Assembly (NCBI GenBank): GCA_964641715.1
Contig: CAZXMB010000034.1
Span: forward strand, 1-21,051
Length of the DNA: 21,051 bases
Reading direction: 5' to 3'
Source: CAZXMB01 sp964641715
GTDB taxonomy: Bacteria > Desulfobacterota > BSN033 > UBA1163
Positions 15,245 through 21,051 of the stretch are shown one piece after another; position 1 is the first letter of the stretch, and each line of letters opens with the position of its first letter. The translations under genes and the position numbers were made by a program. The notes below the pieces were generated by a model, which saw only the letters and a program-made list of their open reading frames with translations, had not been told where the DNA came from and did no database searches.

Positions 15245-15273
15245 TTGACAATAAATATATTGTATTGTATTGT
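15245..15273 (+). promoter_or_regulatory. Promoter with overlapping TATTGT repeats (RHH operon)
   Basis: TTGACA (15245-15250), 17 bases, then TATTGT (15268-15273) is a good sigma-70 promoter. The spacer is packed with structure. ACAATA (15248-15253) and TATTGT (15258-15263) form a perfect 6-4-6 inverted repeat. TATTGT recurs at a 5-base period at 15263-15268 and 15268-15273, the last copy being the -10 itself. Short repeated sites overlapping their own promoter are typical of ribbon-helix-helix autorepressors, and such a gene follows. Confidence 0.7.
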
Positions 15274-15298
15274 GTTTTAAATTATTTTGGAGATCCAA

Positions 15299-15487
15299 TT
15301 GAGCCAGACCAAGACTGCAAGGACTATTTATATCAATAATGAACAGATAGAGGCCTTAAAAAGGCTTTCTGAGAGAACAAAGGTCCCTCAATCCGTTTAT
15401 GTCAGGGAAGCATTGGACATGCTTTTGGAGAAATATTCCGAGCAGTTGAAATTTGAATTCAAAAGTACCTTTAAAAATGTGGATTAA
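15299..15487 (+). CDS. Ribbon-helix-helix (CopG-like) DNA-binding protein
   Basis: A 62-residue predicted dimeric repressor. The beta-strand TARTIYINN is followed by two helices (EQIEALKRLSERTKV, then QSVYVREALDMLLEKYSE), the RHH_1 pattern. A polar tail of about 15 residues ends the protein. I chose the TTG at 15299 because GGAG (15289-15292) lies six bases before it; a TTG at 15287 would add four residues but overlaps that site. It likely binds the TATTGT repeats in its own promoter and controls the whole downstream operon (inference). The next gene begins 26 bases after the stop. A paired toxin is not visible, so an antitoxin role is less likely. In type Ib plasmid partition loci, a small RHH protein of this kind is the centromere-binding partner of ParA. 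Confidence 0.8.
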   Translation: MSQTKTARTIYINNEQIEALKRLSERTKVPQSVYVREALDMLLEKYSEQLKFEFKSTFKNVD

Positions 15488-15513
15488 TCCATGATGCAAC
15501 GAAAGGGATAGCT

Positions 15514-16263
15514 TTGGCAGAGAGCTTTCGGCTCCTCTATTTAAAATCGGCTGATTTTGAGAAACCGCCATTTGTAGAATCTTCCCCGTCTTTCAAAGAT
15601 GAGTTGGATTCAGAAAGATCCCTGTCGACTTCCGAATATCCTCTTCCGGAAAACTTCTCCTCCCGGGAAGTTTTAAAACAGGCAAAGGCCGACCTCAAAC
15701 ATCCCGATCCCAAGGTAAGGATCTTGGCCGTTCAATATTATTTGGAAAAATCGAATCTCTCCATTACCCTGCCCGATCTTCAGGAGATTTTAGAGGATGA
15801 GGATCCTGGGGTTAGAGCCCAGGCACTCGCCTCATTAATTAAGTTCGGGAACCCCGTCGTTTCTCCCTTTTTAAAGAGGCATCTAAAAGATGGTGATCAC
15901 AGGGTAAGAATGATCGCTCTCAGGGGAATCTTCCAGCTCAAAGAGAAGATAGATTCGAACCTCCTAAAACAGTTCACAAGCGACGATTCGCCCTGGGTGA
16001 GAAGAAAAATGGCTACCCTTTTAGGATGGAGAGAGGTCGAGGGTGGTCTTCCTCTATTGGTCGAAATGGCGAAGGACAGGGAACCCATGGTGAGGAAAGC
16101 AGCCCTCTCATCCCTTCTCATCCTTTACCCTGAGGAAGGGGAGAACCGCATGCTGGAAGCGATGGCCGATCCGGATAAAGAAGTCAGAAAGTGGGTCAGG
16201 GATCAGTTGAATCGAATGCTCCAAAGACCCCTCCGAAGAAATTCCCATGGCCCTTTGAGGTGA
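15514..16263 (+). CDS. HEAT-repeat protein
   Basis: A 249-residue protein. Residues from about 50 to 240 form successive helical HEAT/PBS-lyase-type repeats, recognisable by recurring signatures such as HPDPKVRILAVQYY, DEDPGVRAQALASL, DGDHRVRMIALRGI, DDSPWVRRKMATLL, DREPMVRKAALSSL and DPDKEVRKWVRDQL. The first 50 residues are polar and probably disordered. No catalytic residues are seen; such repeats make protein-binding scaffolds. The start is TTG with GAAAGGG upstream. The stop TGA (16261-16263) is followed one base later by the GTG of the ParA gene, so the two are translationally coupled and probably work together. A role as adaptor between the ATPase and its cargo is inference. Confidence 0.8.
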   Translation: MAESFRLLYLKSADFEKPPFVESSPSFKDELDSERSLSTSEYPLPENFSSREVLKQAKADLKHPDPKVRILAVQYYLEKSNLSITLPDLQEILEDEDPGVRAQALASLIKFGNPVVSPFLKRHLKDGDHRVRMIALRGIFQLKEKIDSNLLKQFTSDDSPWVRRKMATLLGWREVEGGLPLLVEMAKDREPMVRKAALSSLLILYPEEGENRMLEAMADPDKEVRKWVRDQLNRMLQRPLRRNSHGPLR

Positions 16264-16264
16264 A

Positions 16265-17296
16265 GTGGAGGAAAAGAGAAGATCCATGATATCCCCATCC
16301 CTTCCTTCGGTTCAAACGGTTCAGATATTTGGAGATAGGGTCTATTCTCCTGCCGCTTTTGCCAAGCTTCTCGGGATATCCAAACAGGAGCTTCTTGAGA
16401 AGGAAGCCAAAGGAATCACTCCTCCTGCTCAACGCAATGCCAGACATGCCCGATATTATAAGCTAGAGGATGTGGTCAAATACCGGTCCTGCCTGGGAAT
16501 TCCATCACCGGTCAAATCGATTCGAAAACAGCTCTTCCTCAACTTCAAAGGGGGAACCGGAAAGAGCTCCCTCTCTGCTTCTTATGGATTTCGCCTTGCC
16601 CAGATGGGATTTCGAACCCTTCTGATTGATCTTGATCCGCAGGGCCATCTGACTCAATGTTTAGGTCTCAACAATGAGGTCTTTCCGAAGACGCTTTTCA
16701 ACTCATTGGTGGAGAAGGAGGAGATTGAGAAGGTCATTGTCAGGACAGACCTCCCCACATTGAATATCATCCCTTCCAATCTGAACCTCTCACCCGTGGA
16801 GCTTTCGCTCTTTTCGATGAACTCAAGGGAGTTTCGATTGAAAAGGCTCCTCAGCACCATCGAAAAGAACTATGACGTGATCGTAATGGACGCCTCCCCA
16901 AGCATCGGCCTTCTCAATCTCAATGCGATCCTGGCCTCCAATGACCTGCTCATTCCTGTCCTGGCTGATTTCCTTTCTTATCACGGGCTCAAGATCCTGT
17001 TTGAAACACTTTCGACCATTGAGGAAGATTTCTCTTTTGTCTTTGAAAACATCTTCATCTTTTTAAATCGATATAATGAATCCCATCGGATCTGCAGACG
17101 GTCGAAGAAGGCCCTGGAGACCCATTATAAAAAATACCTCATCAATACCATGATCCGGCAGGATACGAAGATTGCAGAGGCGACGAGCCTGGGGACCCCC
17201 ATCTTCCTGTTCGCCCAATCCTCCAAAGGAGCTTCGGATATCCAGAGCCTGATCGATGAAATCTTCGGACTGAAAGGAAATGGATATGATGGATGA
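16265..17296 (+). CDS. ParA/Soj-family ATPase with N-terminal MerR-like HTH
   Basis: A 343-residue ATPase of the ParA/MinD superfamily. Residues of about 25-75 resemble a MerR-type helix-turn-helix (YSPAAFAKLLGISKQELLEK ending ARYYKLEDVVKY). The deviant Walker A is KGGTGKS with K95, K100 and S101; LLIDLDPQGHLTQ follows, and Walker B is VIVMDASPS with D209. In the family, ATP-bound dimers coat nucleoid DNA and are released by a partner, which positions plasmids, chromosomes or protein cargo. The start is GTG with GAGGTGA just upstream, one base after the previous stop; an ATG at 16286 would trim seven residues. The N-terminal HTH is known in some plasmid ParA proteins, where it binds the operator. 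Here it coexists with a separate RHH protein, which is unusual. Confidence 0.85.
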   Translation: MEEKRRSMISPSLPSVQTVQIFGDRVYSPAAFAKLLGISKQELLEKEAKGITPPAQRNARHARYYKLEDVVKYRSCLGIPSPVKSIRKQLFLNFKGGTGKSSLSASYGFRLAQMGFRTLLIDLDPQGHLTQCLGLNNEVFPKTLFNSLVEKEEIEKVIVRTDLPTLNIIPSNLNLSPVELSLFSMNSREFRLKRLLSTIEKNYDVIVMDASPSIGLLNLNAILASNDLLIPVLADFLSYHGLKILFETLSTIEEDFSFVFENIFIFLNRYNESHRICRRSKKALETHYKKYLINTMIRQDTKIAEATSLGTPIFLFAQSSKGASDIQSLIDEIFGLKGNGYDG

Positions 17297-17618
17297 ATTC
17301 ACGAACAATGTGGCACAGAGATTCCCCAACACCCAAAGCAAGGAGAACATAGAGAGACCGTGGGATGTGACAGAATCAAAGGTGGTCTCTCCGATCAAGA
17401 GGGGAGGGGAGGAGTTAAGGCGGGAGGAGATTGCGGACCGCATCCATACCCTTTACTCTGACCTTCGTTCCTCTCTGACCATCCCTTCGGCTCTGGAATT
17501 CGATCTCAGGAAGGCGAATCGAGTTCTGGAGGAGATCAATAAGGTTAAGGCGGAGGTGGAAAGGATCGTAGAAATGTTAAGAGCAATGGAAGAGTATATG
17601 AAGGAACGACTCAAATAG
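17286..17618 (+). CDS. Small helical protein of the ParA operon (unknown function)
   Basis: About 110 residues with no family recognised. The first 45 are polar and look disordered. From residue 45 on the protein is helical and heptad-like, ending in a charged coiled coil (roughly residues 68-110: ALEFDLRKANRVLEEINKV through to EEYMKERLK). AAAGGA (17273-17278) best fits the ATG at 17286; ATGs at 17280 and 17289 are also in frame. The gene overlaps the end of the ParA gene, so translation is coupled. A disordered N-terminus plus a helical region is the sort of small partner that stimulates ParA-type ATPases (as in McdB-like or ParB-like adaptors), but there is no sequence proof. Confidence 0.65.
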   Translation: MMDEFTNNVAQRFPNTQSKENIERPWDVTESKVVSPIKRGGEELRREEIADRIHTLYSDLRSSLTIPSALEFDLRKANRVLEEINKVKAEVERIVEMLRAMEEYMKERLK

Positions 17619-17648
17619 GAAAATGAGGATGGCTGAGGAGGTATCGGG

Positions 17649-18449
17649 ATGAAGGTGAAGAGCCAGGTGCTGACAGCCGATGGGTTCGATAAGATTGTGG
17701 CAGAGAAGATGCCGAAGATGAGAAAGCCGGAAGAACCTCTTCTCTCAGAGCAGGAGGGAGAGGGCCCACCTCTCGAAGAAGATCGCAGCGAAGCGATTCC
17801 GGAGAGGAAGCCTGAGAAAAGGGCCATCTTCGAGGCCCCTCCGTTCGCCACAGAATCGGAAGGAGATCTTGATACGTTACGCCTCATCGAAGACCTCCAT
17901 ACCCAGCTTCTCGCTTCCAGCCGGGCCCAGAGAACCTTAGAGCTGGACAGGGCCTCTTACCAGAAAACGATCCATCAACTCTCCCGGGACAATAGAGATC
18001 TACGCGGTCAACTGGAGGACCTCCGGAAGGAGATCCAGAGGTTGAAAGAGGGCTCTTCTGAATTGGTCTACCTTAAAGAGGAGAACGAAGAGGCTTTGGA
18101 GAGGATCAGGGAGTTTCAACAGGAATTGAGGGTGATGAAGGAGACCTTGACCGTCATGATCAAAGAGAAGGAAGACGCCTCCCATCGGGCACAGGAGCTT
18201 GAGCTCCAATTGGACCAGATGGAATTGGCGAGGGTGAAGGGGAAGCTGAAAGAGAGGGAGGCATCTCATTTTAACGAGGAGAATCTGGAACTTCAAACCA
18301 AACTGGAGGAGACCCTCGCTCAAAATATGGAATTGGAGAAGAGGTATGAGGTGCTTAAGAAATCCTTCCAGGAGGTGAAGGAATCTCTCACCCTCCTGAG
18401 GGATTCCTTCAAGAAGAATTATTATCAGCCTTCGGAGACCCCCGAATAG
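17649..18449 (+). CDS. Long coiled-coil protein of the ParA operon
   Basis: A 266-residue soluble protein. Residues 1-75 are polar, proline- and glutamate-rich and probably disordered (PEEPLLSEQEGEGPPLEED). Residues from about 78 to 250 form a nearly unbroken amphipathic coiled coil rich in Glu, Lys, Leu and Gln, with a short break near EGSSELVYLKEEN. There is no signal peptide, membrane helix or enzymatic motif. GAGGAGG (17635-17641) gives a strong start at ATG 17649, 30 bases after the previous stop. It is the last gene of the five-gene operon; the next gene has its own promoter. It may be a scaffold or cargo-linking filament for the ParA module (inference). The homology signal is limited because coiled coils resemble each other. 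Confidence 0.7.
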   Translation: MKVKSQVLTADGFDKIVAEKMPKMRKPEEPLLSEQEGEGPPLEEDRSEAIPERKPEKRAIFEAPPFATESEGDLDTLRLIEDLHTQLLASSRAQRTLELDRASYQKTIHQLSRDNRDLRGQLEDLRKEIQRLKEGSSELVYLKEENEEALERIREFQQELRVMKETLTVMIKEKEDASHRAQELELQLDQMELARVKGKLKEREASHFNEENLELQTKLEETLAQNMELEKRYEVLKKSFQEVKESLTLLRDSFKKNYYQPSETPE

Positions 18450-18465
18450 ATCTGATGTCCTTCGA

Positions 18466-18494
18466 TTGACTCCCACCGGTGAATGCGTTATAGT
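18466..18494 (+). promoter_or_regulatory. Strong sigma-70 promoter for the radical SAM gene
   Basis: TTGACT (18466-18471), 17 bases, TATAGT (18489-18494): 5/6 and 5/6 matches at ideal spacing. Transcription would start near 18501, giving a leader of about 70 nt. It marks the end of the ParA operon and an independently expressed gene. Confidence 0.75.
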
Positions 18495-18572
18495 TTGAGC
18501 ACTTAAAAAATTCTGCCATCACTTTCCTCCCATCCATATAAAAAGATCGGATGGCTTCAAGGAGAAATAGAT

Positions 18573-20261
18573 TTGAATATTCGACTCATCGATCCGGCTT
18601 ATGATCATCCCACCATCAGCCATTCCCAAAAAGTGATCAAGACCATCTGGTTTGCCCATCTCACCCTGACCACCCTTGCTGCCCTCACCCCTCCGGAGAT
18701 CAACGTCAGGATCACCGATGAGAATGTGGAGCCCATCGATTTTGGTGAAGAGGTTGATCTTGTCGGGATCACCGGGATGGTCATGCATTCCAAAAGGGCC
18801 TATGAGATTGCCCAGAGGTTTCGTCAGAGAGGAATCCCTGTGGTCATGGGAGGCCCCCATGCCTCAAGCCTTCCCTTGGAGGTCAAGGAGCATGTGGATG
18901 CGGTGGTGATCGGCGAGGCAGAGCTGGTCTGGAAGGAATTGCTTGAAGATCTTCGAAAGGGGTCTTTAAAACCCTATTACAGGGCCAATGGCTTCTGCTC
19001 CATGAAAGGGCTTCCCTTTCCGAGACTTGATCTCCTCCGTCAGGATGCCTATATGACGACCCATTGTATCCAGACCACGAGGGGTTGTCCCCATCAATGC
19101 GAATTTTGTTATGTCACCCATTTTTTCGGGAAGACCTACCGCTGTCGACCGGTGGAGGAAGTGATTGAGGAGGTCAAGCGTTTGGAAGGGGATTTTCTGG
19201 TCTTCGTCGATGATAACATCGCGGGCAATCGCCGTTATGCAAGAGAACTCTTCCGCCAATTGATCCCCCTTAAAAAGAAATGGGCCGGCCAGGCCAGCCT
19301 CACCCTGACCCGGGACCCCGAACTTCTGAGACTTGCCGCAGAGAGCGGTTGCGTCTCCTTATTCCTGGGGATTGAATCTCTCTCCCCGGAAAATTTGAAA
19401 GAGGTCAACAAGACCTTCAATCGCGTGCCCCAATTTGAAGAGGCCATCAGGGCCCTCCATGATCATGACATCATGATCTTGGCAGGTTTCATCTTTGGCC
19501 TGGACCATGACGATGAAGGGGTCTTTGAGAGAACGCTAAGATTTTGCGAAAAGAACCGGATTGAACTGCCAAGCTTCTTCCTCCTCACCCCTCTTCCCGG
19601 GACCCCCCTATTTAAAAAGATGGAGTCAGAAGGGAGACTTCTCCACAGGGACTGGAGTCAATATAATGGAGCCACCGTTGTTTTCAAACCCAATTTGATG
19701 ACAGAAAAAACGCTGCAACGGGGATTTGATTGGGTCTGTAAGGAGGCCTATTCCTGGGGTTCCATCTTTAAGAGGGTCTTCCACCCACAGCAACGGTTCT
19801 ATACCCGTGTCCTTTCCAATATGGCTTATCGAATCATCGCCAAGAAAAAACCGGAGAGTCCCCTCCCCAGCCTTTCGAGGATTCTCCAAAGAATGAATGA
19901 TACGATTCCCATACACAATCATCGGGACCTCATTCAACGATTGGGAGAAAGGATTGCGGAGCAGAGACAGCTCATCAGCCAAAGAGCCTCCCACACCCTC
20001 AGCCTTTATTCTGTTTATAACGAGAGGTTAAAGACCCTTTTTATCCGTCTGGAGGGGTCCATTGATCAGAAAGGGGCGAAGGAGCTGGTCCGAAGGCTGA
20101 AAGAGACGATATGCGAAAAGGTCGATCAGGTCATCCTTGACTTCAAAGATGTGGGGGCATTTTCTTCAGAGGCCATGGCCTTCCTCTCCAGGCAGGGTTT
20201 CCTCCAGAAGGATGTGAAGAGTTTTTGGGTGGCTATTAATATACCCGATCAACCATGGTAG
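18573..20261 (+). CDS. B12-binding radical SAM protein with C-terminal STAS-like domain
   Basis: A 562-residue three-part protein. Residues of about 1-145 are a cobalamin-binding Rossmann-like domain (VDLVGITGMVMHSKRAYEIA, then VVMGGPHASSLP and VVIGEAE) without a DxHxxG motif. Residues of about 160-380 are a radical SAM core whose cluster motif is C172-x3-C176-x2-C179 in TTRGCPHQCEFCYVTH; FVDDNIAGN and a GIESLSPE-type strand follow. The last 85 or so residues read as a STAS-type domain (LFIRLEGSIDQKGAKELVRR, VDQVILDFKDVGAFSSEAMA). Such enzymes methylate or rearrange unreactive carbons; the substrate is unknown here. The start is TTG with AAGGAGA (18559-18565). It ends 49 bases before the convergent rpsU gene. 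The STAS fusion is unusual and could give regulation or partner binding (inference). Confidence 0.82.
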   Translation: MNIRLIDPAYDHPTISHSQKVIKTIWFAHLTLTTLAALTPPEINVRITDENVEPIDFGEEVDLVGITGMVMHSKRAYEIAQRFRQRGIPVVMGGPHASSLPLEVKEHVDAVVIGEAELVWKELLEDLRKGSLKPYYRANGFCSMKGLPFPRLDLLRQDAYMTTHCIQTTRGCPHQCEFCYVTHFFGKTYRCRPVEEVIEEVKRLEGDFLVFVDDNIAGNRRYARELFRQLIPLKKKWAGQASLTLTRDPELLRLAAESGCVSLFLGIESLSPENLKEVNKTFNRVPQFEEAIRALHDHDIMILAGFIFGLDHDDEGVFERTLRFCEKNRIELPSFFLLTPLPGTPLFKKMESEGRLLHRDWSQYNGATVVFKPNLMTEKTLQRGFDWVCKEAYSWGSIFKRVFHPQQRFYTRVLSNMAYRIIAKKKPESPLPSLSRILQRMNDTIPIHNHRDLIQRLGERIAEQRQLISQRASHTLSLYSVYNERLKTLFIRLEGSIDQKGAKELVRRLKETICEKVDQVILDFKDVGAFSSEAMAFLSRQGFLQKDVKSFWVAINIPDQPW

Positions 20262-20265
20262 GTTT

Positions 20266-20282
20266 CCGGGACTCCATCCCGG
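20266..20282. terminator. Hairpin between convergent genes
   Basis: CCGGGA (20266-20271) pairs with TCCCGG (20277-20282) around CTCCA in the 49-base gap between the radical SAM gene and rpsU. It lies where a bidirectional terminator would be expected but lacks a T-run on either strand, so intrinsic termination is doubtful. Confidence 0.3.
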
Positions 20283-20310
20283 GAGTGCAGGCGGTAAAAA
20301 GTGAAGATCT

Positions 20311-20502
20311 TTATCTTGAATACCTGCGGGCGGCTTTTTGTCTTCTTCTCCGTGCTTCCTGCTGTTTCCTTTTTTTCTTAACAGAGGGTTTCTCATAGGC
20401 CCTTCTCTTCTTTAATTCCTTAAGGATACCATCCTTCGCAATCTGGCGCTTCAGGGCCTTGATGGCATTCTCGATCTGGTTATTTTGAACTCTAACCTCC
20501 AA
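20311..20502 (-). CDS. rpsU: 30S ribosomal protein S21
   Basis: A 63-residue basic protein of the small ribosomal subunit, needed for efficient translation initiation. The family pattern is clear: MEVRVQNNQIENAIKALKRQ, then GILKELKKRRAYEKPSVKKK and an arginine- and lysine-rich tail ending RRYSR. The length is normal. The start is TTG at 20502, with GAAGGAGA six to seven bases before it; no ATG is available. It lies 48 bases downstream of the RRM gene in the same direction, with two small hairpins in and near the gap. It is probably co-transcribed, because no clear separate promoter is seen. Confidence 0.93.
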   Translation of the reverse strand: MEVRVQNNQIENAIKALKRQIAKDGILKELKKRRAYEKPSVKKKRKQQEARRRRQKAARRYSR

Positions 20503-20514
20503 AGGTCTCTCCTT

Positions 20515-20530
20515 CTTTCTAAATAGAAAG
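20515..20530 (-). repeat. Hairpin before the rpsU ribosome site
   Basis: CTTTCTA (20515-20521) and TAGAAAG (20524-20530) are perfect complements with a minimal loop. It sits just upstream of, and touches, the rpsU ribosome site on the minus-strand transcript and could modulate S21 translation. Confidence 0.4.
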
Positions 20531-20543
20531 GTTTAACTTTTTC

Positions 20544-20560
20544 AGACCGGCTATCGGTCT
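20544..20560 (-). repeat. Hairpin spanning the RRM stop codon
   Basis: AGACCG (20544-20549) pairs with CGGTCT (20555-20560) around GCTAT, covering the TAG stop of the RRM gene (20551-20553). On the minus strand it is followed by GAAAAAG, not Ts, so it should not terminate; it may set the ratio between the two products. Confidence 0.45.
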
Positions 20561-20844
20561 CTCTCCCTTCTTCCCCTGAACTCTCCTCCCTTTTTCTTCT
20601 GGGGTCGAGCTTCACTTACGGTCAAGGTGCGTTCCATGAAGGTCTTGCCATTGAAAAGCGAGATTGCCTTTTCCGCTTCTGTCGTTGAGGACATCTCGAC
20701 GAAACCAAAACCTCTCGACCGTCCCGAATAGGAATCCACCACTATCTTGACTGACTGGACTGTTCCTGCCTCTGAGAAGAGGTTCTTGAGATCATCCTCC
20801 GAGGCTCCAAAAGGAAGATTCCCTACATAAAGCTTCTGGTTCAT
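20551..20844 (-). CDS. RRM-type RNA-binding protein
   Basis: A 97-residue single-RRM protein of the cyanobacterial-Rbp/bacterial RRM kind. RNP2 is LYVGNL near residue 5 and RNP1 is RGFGFVEM near residue 44, and SEAGTVQSVKIVVD and TLTVSEARPQ complete the fold. The tail is short, basic and glycine-containing (KKKGGEFRGRRERDR). The ATG at 20844 is chosen because AAGGAGG lies at 20860-20854; an upstream in-frame start at 20907 would place the hairpin region inside the gene. It would bind single-stranded RNA and act in RNA metabolism or cold adaptation, as known for cyanobacterial Rbp proteins. rpsU follows, an order also known for rbpA1-rpsU in Anabaena. A strong promoter lies at 20956-20985. Confidence 0.92.
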   Translation of the reverse strand: MNQKLYVGNLPFGASEDDLKNLFSEAGTVQSVKIVVDSYSGRSRGFGFVEMSSTTEAEKAISLFNGKTFMERTLTVSEARPQKKKGGEFRGRRERDR

Positions 20845-20867
20845 CTCTTCGTACCTCCTTAAAATTG

Positions 20868-20902
20868 AACCCCCGGGTCTTTTTAAAGAGTCTCTGGGGG
20901 TT
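20868..20902 (-). promoter_or_regulatory. Leader hairpin of the RRM-rpsU transcript
   Basis: AACCCCC (20868-20874) and GGGGGTT (20896-20902) are perfect complements enclosing 21 bases that can form a small inner TCTT/AAGA stem. On the minus transcript it ends seven bases before the ribosome site AAGGAGG, within a leader of about 100 nt. Position and stability suggest a post-transcriptional control element, possibly temperature-responsive (inference). Confidence 0.5.
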
Positions 20903-20955
20903 CCCAAAAACCTTTAAAAGTTGAGAAATTTAGCCTGGTAAAAAATATTACATTA

Positions 20956-20985
20956 TTTATATTCTAAATTTCCCATCCCTGTCAA
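20956..20985 (-). promoter_or_regulatory. Promoter of the RRM-rpsU operon
   Basis: On the minus strand TTGACA (20985-20980) is followed after 18 bases by TATAAA (20961-20956), a 6/6 and 5/6 match. Transcription would start near 20949, about 105 bases before the RRM start codon. Confidence 0.75.
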
Positions 20986-21015
20986 GTTAAATCGTTGGCT
21001 CTGACATTTTTCCCC

Positions 21016-21043
21016 TTGACAAAGATTGAATTTTTGTTAGACT
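21016..21043 (+). promoter_or_regulatory. Outward promoter candidate at the right edge
   Basis: TTGACA (21016-21021), 16 bases, TAGACT (21038-21043; 4/6). It would drive a plus-strand gene beyond the window, divergent from the RRM-rpsU operon. Confidence 0.4.
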
Positions 21044-21051
21044 TCTTCGGT

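Noticed and set aside
15299..15487. RHH protein as an antitoxin of a toxin-antitoxin pair
   Set aside because: The next gene is a 249-residue HEAT-repeat protein, not a small toxin, and no RelE, PIN, MazF or Fic motif is nearby.
18000..18476. 158-codon minus-strand frame opposite the coiled-coil gene
   Set aside because: Its Leu/His/Phe-rich composition is what the complement of Glu/Lys/Leu-rich coiled-coil codons gives; no independent support.

Overview
The window looks like a piece of an anaerobic, mid-GC, Gram-negative genome, most likely Desulfobacterota (former Deltaproteobacteria). It carries a Liv-type ABC importer with two AMP-forming acyl-CoA synthetases, a benzoyl-CoA-reductase-like oxygen-sensitive enzyme, a B12/radical-SAM protein and an RRM protein next to ribosomal protein S21. 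Palindromic repeats sit in many intergenic gaps. It is a draft scaffold: exactly 100 Ns at 9497-9596 mean the left and right halves are joined across a gap of unknown length. The taxonomic call is inference from gene content, not from a marker phylogeny.

Region 1 (1-597) has no gene. It holds several palindromic repeats, a weak promoter candidate and a long leader. Region 2 (598-9490, plus strand) is a seven-gene uptake and activation operon: periplasmic binding protein, LivG ATPase, long-chain-type acyl-CoA synthetase, LivH and LivM permeases, LivF ATPase and a second acyl-CoA synthetase. The likely logic is import of a carboxylate followed by CoA activation.

Region 3 (9597-10437, minus strand) has a stand-alone cyclic-nucleotide-binding-domain protein and a small hypothetical protein, divergent from region 4. 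Region 4 (10701-15077, plus strand) has four genes in the order ATPase - HgdB/BcrC-like - HgdA/BcrB-like - ATPase. Two different ATPases flanking the two cysteine-bearing subunits fit a class I (ATP-dependent) benzoyl-CoA reductase better than a 2-hydroxyacyl-CoA dehydratase, which normally has one homodimeric activator. No ferredoxin or ring-opening genes are visible, so the substrate is open.

Region 5 (15245-18449, plus strand) is the most interesting part. Five tightly packed genes follow a good promoter overlaid by TATTGT repeats: a ribbon-helix-helix regulator, a HEAT-repeat protein, a ParA-type ATPase with an N-terminal MerR-like helix-turn-helix, a short helical protein and a long coiled-coil protein. 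This resembles a ParA partition or cargo-positioning module with unfamiliar partners and no recognisable cargo.

Region 6 (18466-20261) is a B12-binding radical SAM protein with a STAS-like C-terminal domain and its own strong promoter. Region 7 (20311-20985, minus strand) is an RRM protein followed by rpsU, with a strong promoter and a structured leader. A promoter candidate at the right edge points out of the window. No tRNA, rRNA, CRISPR array, transposase or phage gene was seen. Non-ATG starts are frequent: TTG for five genes and GTG for two.
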